A stretch of 6,608 bases of DNA from CAYMKE01 sp964390955 (lineage in GTDB: Bacteria > Bacteroidota > Bacteroidia > Bacteroidales > JBBRXJ01). The notes under the pieces are model-generated. The model saw nothing but the letters and a program-made list of their open reading frames with translations, made no database searches and was not told the DNA's origin. The DNA lies in the NCBI GenBank assembly GCA_964390955.1, contig CAYMKE010000187.1:1-6608 (forward strand), written 5' to 3'. Within the stretch, counting starts at the first letter, position 1. Each line of letters starts with the position of its first letter. Below are positions 5,107-6,608 of the stretch, one piece after another. Made by a program: the position numbers and the translations under genes.

Positions 5107-6608
5107 CTATTTACTGTTTTTTAATATTTTTTTCAATTCATCAATTTCCCGTTCCAATTCATCAATCTTGTTGTTTTTCTTTTTAAGCTCTTCCTTTTCT
5201 TCTTTCAGTCTTTCAATTTTCTTTTCCTGATTAATCATATGCAAGGTAAGCTCTTCTACCTTTTCCAATAATTTAATTTGCATTTCTCCTACATCAATTC
5301 CATTTTCAATGGCTTCTTTTTCTTTTGGAATACCTGGCAATGATTGATGTTCATTTATATAATTATTTAAATCTGTTAATGACATTAAATCATATCCTTT
5401 ATCAAATACATAATCAGGTAGTATGGGTGTTTTAACTCTTAATTCACGGACAATAACATTGCCCCCGTCAGAATTTGAGTTGATTTGCATGATAATATTG
5501 TTTTTTAACTGATTGTCATCCAGCATCTGATTTCCTGTTCCCGTTGAAGGGATTCCACTGAAAAAAAGGTCGCCACCAATATTTGCATACATAACAACAG
5601 CTCCGTTATTGGCACCGTCATCAGCTGTATGCCAATGGTCATCGGATTTTTTTTCTGCATTAAATCCAATATATCCGGTTCCCCATCCATAAGCCCCTTC
5701 ATATAATTTACTTTTTCCAATGAATACATTATAAACACTTTCTGATACTTCAAGTGAATTTATTATCGTTTTCCCCTGTTCATTAATAATCAAGCGTTCA
5801 TTATCTTCATGATAATTTTTTATCACAAATTCATTATCCATGTTCTGTGTAAGTCTTAAACGATCATGATTGCCATTGTATAACTCTATGCCAGCTGTAC
5901 CTCCCATGTTCTGAAACAATGCCTGTACATCACGGTTATTATTAACCTTTAAAAACCATCCTGCATAAGGAAATTTTATATAACCATTTGTTCCTTCAAC
6001 TTTTATGTCTTTATCTGTATACAGTTCATTTCCTTGCAAAGTCCACAAACCTACTTCCTGCCCGTCTCTTGAAAGTGTACCGGTAAAATCAAGGTCTCCG
6101 GTTATATCTACTTTTTTGTCCCTCCCATTAAAAAGAACAAAATCACGTTCGTTTTGATCCGAGAAAAGGATATAGCTTGATTCATACCCACCTCCTATTG
6201 TCATTTGGGTGGTGGTGTTAAATTCACCTTGTTTAGTTGCCCAGGTTGTTCTGAATTCCAAATCAGACCCCCCACCATCAGAGTTAGTGGTGATTTGCAA
6301 TGGAAATGAAGAAGTATTAAAATTTATGTTTCCATCCAAATGAATGTTTTCTACTTCAAACTCTTCTGTGCGAGTGGTTCCGGCAATATCTAAATTGCGG
6401 GAAGGGCTTTTTCCAATGCCCACGTTCCCGGAAGTATATTCAATACTATTGCCATTCTTTTCCCACACCCCTATTTCCTGCCCGTCATGCAGCAGGGAGC
6501 CGTTAAAAAGGATATCGCCATTCACATGCAATTTCTTTTCTGGGTCATTTGTCCCTATCCCAACATTTCCCTTTGGTTCATTATCTCCCTCTTTTTGTGA
6601 AACCAGAA
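5107..6608 (-). CDS. Tail-fibre-like surface protein with NVGIG motifs and C-terminal coiled coil (5' end outside window)
   Basis: The frame is open to the window edge, so the true start lies beyond 6608; 499 codons are visible, ending in TAG at 5107-5109. Near the edge the protein reads GNVGIGTNDPEKKLHVNG (about 6520-6567), and a second GNVGIG follows about 50 residues later. Such motifs are typical of Bacteroidetes proteins resembling phage tail fibres or beta-helical surface proteins. An internal repeat (6436-6519 and 6019-6099) shares DGQE(I/V)G(V/L)W. The C-terminal block at 5236-5421, from PDYVFDKGYDL through LPGIPKEKE to EELTLHMI, is a conserved ending I recognise from Bacteroidetes tail-fibre-like proteins. 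The last ~50 residues (about 5116-5271) are Lys/Glu-rich heptads predicted to form a coiled coil, which fits a trimeric fibre. I see no S74-type autocleaving chaperone domain and no T9SS sorting domain. The role is unknown; adhesion or a structural role is a guess. It lies 39 nt upstream of the protease gene. Confidence 0.8.
   Translation of the reverse strand, partial: LVSQKEGDNEPKGNVGIGTNDPEKKLHVNGDILFNGSLLHDGQEIGVWEKNGNSIEYTSGNVGIGKSPSRNLDIAGTTRTEEFEVENIHLDGNINFNTSSFPLQITTNSDGGGSDLEFRTTWATKQGEFNTTTQMTIGGGYESSYILFSDQNERDFVLFNGRDKKVDITGDLDFTGTLSRDGQEVGLWTLQGNELYTDKDIKVEGTNGYIKFPYAGWFLKVNNNRDVQALFQNMGGTAGIELYNGNHDRLRLTQNMDNEFVIKNYHEDNERLIINEQGKTIINSLEVSESVYNVFIGKSKLYEGAYGWGTGYIGFNAEKKSDDHWHTADDGANNGAVVMYANIGGDLFFSGIPSTGTGNQMLDDNQLKNNIIMQINSNSDGGNVIVRELRVKTPILPDYVFDKGYDLMSLTDLNNYINEHQSLPGIPKEKEAIENGIDVGEMQIKLLEKVEELTLHMINQEKKIERLKEEKEELKKKNNKIDELEREIDELKKILKNSK
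6019..6099 (-). repeat. Internal protein repeat, unit 2 of the tail-fibre-like gene
   Basis: This unit encodes GDLDFTGTLSRDGQEVGLW and continues to GNELY. It is the second copy of the module at 6436-6519, about 140 residues further into the protein. The divergence indicates that the duplication is old, unlike the perfect repeat at 998-1275/2315-2592. Confidence 0.6.
6436..6519 (-). repeat. Internal protein repeat, unit 1 of the tail-fibre-like gene
   Basis: This unit encodes GDILFNGSLLHDGQEIGVW followed by a short N/G-rich stretch ending in EY. It matches the unit at 6019-6099 at the protein level (GD-L-F-G-L--DGQE-G-W---GN--Y). The nucleotide match is partial, with the best stretch around the 'cctgcccgtc' segment (6478-6487 and 6058-6067). 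This looks like an old modular duplication of a beta-rich fibre segment. Confidence 0.6.

Larger units (their letters stand above)
191..6608 (-). other. Probable transcription unit of exported proteins
   Basis: All genes share one strand. Intergenic gaps are 39 nt (5068-5106), 10 nt (2304-2313) and 14 nt (860-873), and the FISUMP stop lies 14 nt from the orphan sorting domain. I found neither a TAnnTTTG-type Bacteroidetes -7 element nor an intrinsic terminator in these gaps. Any promoter probably lies upstream of 6608. The 278-bp duplication could also have duplicated a cryptic internal promoter ahead of both lipoprotein genes, but none was recognised. Confidence 0.5.

Noticed and set aside
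5505..5753. Minus-strand open frame of 82 codons
   Set aside because: It is an alternative frame inside the tail-fibre-like gene, with no start context or domain of its own.
6529..6531. TTG as the start of the tail-fibre-like gene
   Set aside because: The frame continues upstream through GNVGIGTNDPEKK to the window edge, so this is an internal Leu codon of the KLHVNG motif.
1..6608. CRISPR arrays, tRNA or rRNA genes, toxin-antitoxin or phage-defence genes
   Set aside because: No regularly spaced short repeats, cloverleaf-like segments or recognisable defence proteins were seen on either strand.

Overview
The window reads like AT-rich chromosomal DNA of a Bacteroidota (Bacteroidetes) bacterium. 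The evidence is a C-terminal sorting domain of the type IX secretion system (T9SS, 'LYPNP' type), lipoproteins with a relaxed lipobox, a FISUMP-domain protein, a 'GNVGIG...KLHVNG' tail-fibre-like protein, and starts without Shine-Dalgarno sequences. All supported genes lie on the minus strand, so transcription runs from high to low coordinates. Gaps are short (39, 10 and 14 nt), no Bacteroidetes-type promoter (TAnnTTTG) was seen in them, and the set looks like one transcription unit of exported or surface proteins.

In transcription order: (1) 6608-5107, the 3' part of a tail-fibre-like protein with two NVGIG motifs, an internal repeat, a conserved C-terminal block and a terminal coiled coil; its start lies outside the window. 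(2) 5067-2314, a 917-aa secreted serine protease of the lysyl-endopeptidase (Achromobacter protease I) type, with signal peptide, long propeptide, triad His264/Asp316/Ser394, a PKD-like domain, further C-terminal modules and a T9SS sorting domain. (3) 2303-1290, a 337-aa lipoprotein with a fibronectin-III-like domain and a FISUMP domain. (4) 1275-874, a sorting-domain fragment with no start codon and no signal peptide. (5) 859-191, a 222-aa lipoprotein with a carboxypeptidase-regulatory-like beta-sandwich domain. Positions 1-190 carry no gene but hold AT-rich sequence resembling dispersed repeats and a possible insertion-sequence end.

The most notable feature is a 278-bp perfect direct repeat (998-1275 and 2315-2592, offset 1317). 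It encodes the T9SS sorting domain of the protease and brackets the FISUMP lipoprotein gene. The copies are in the same reading frame, so recombination between them would remove the lipoprotein gene and give a 958-aa protease with a sorting domain extended by a further half domain. The repeat's inner edge coincides with an 8-bp microhomology (TATTGATA on the + strand) that recurs at 875-882. This suggests a recent recombination-driven rearrangement in which a secretion-signal module served as the homology block. I saw no defence system, CRISPR array, tRNA or rRNA.

Functionally, the protease would cross the outer membrane by T9SS and be released or surface-attached, and the two lipoproteins would sit in the envelope. 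The shared role of the cluster (nutrient acquisition, adhesion or cell-surface processing) is inference.
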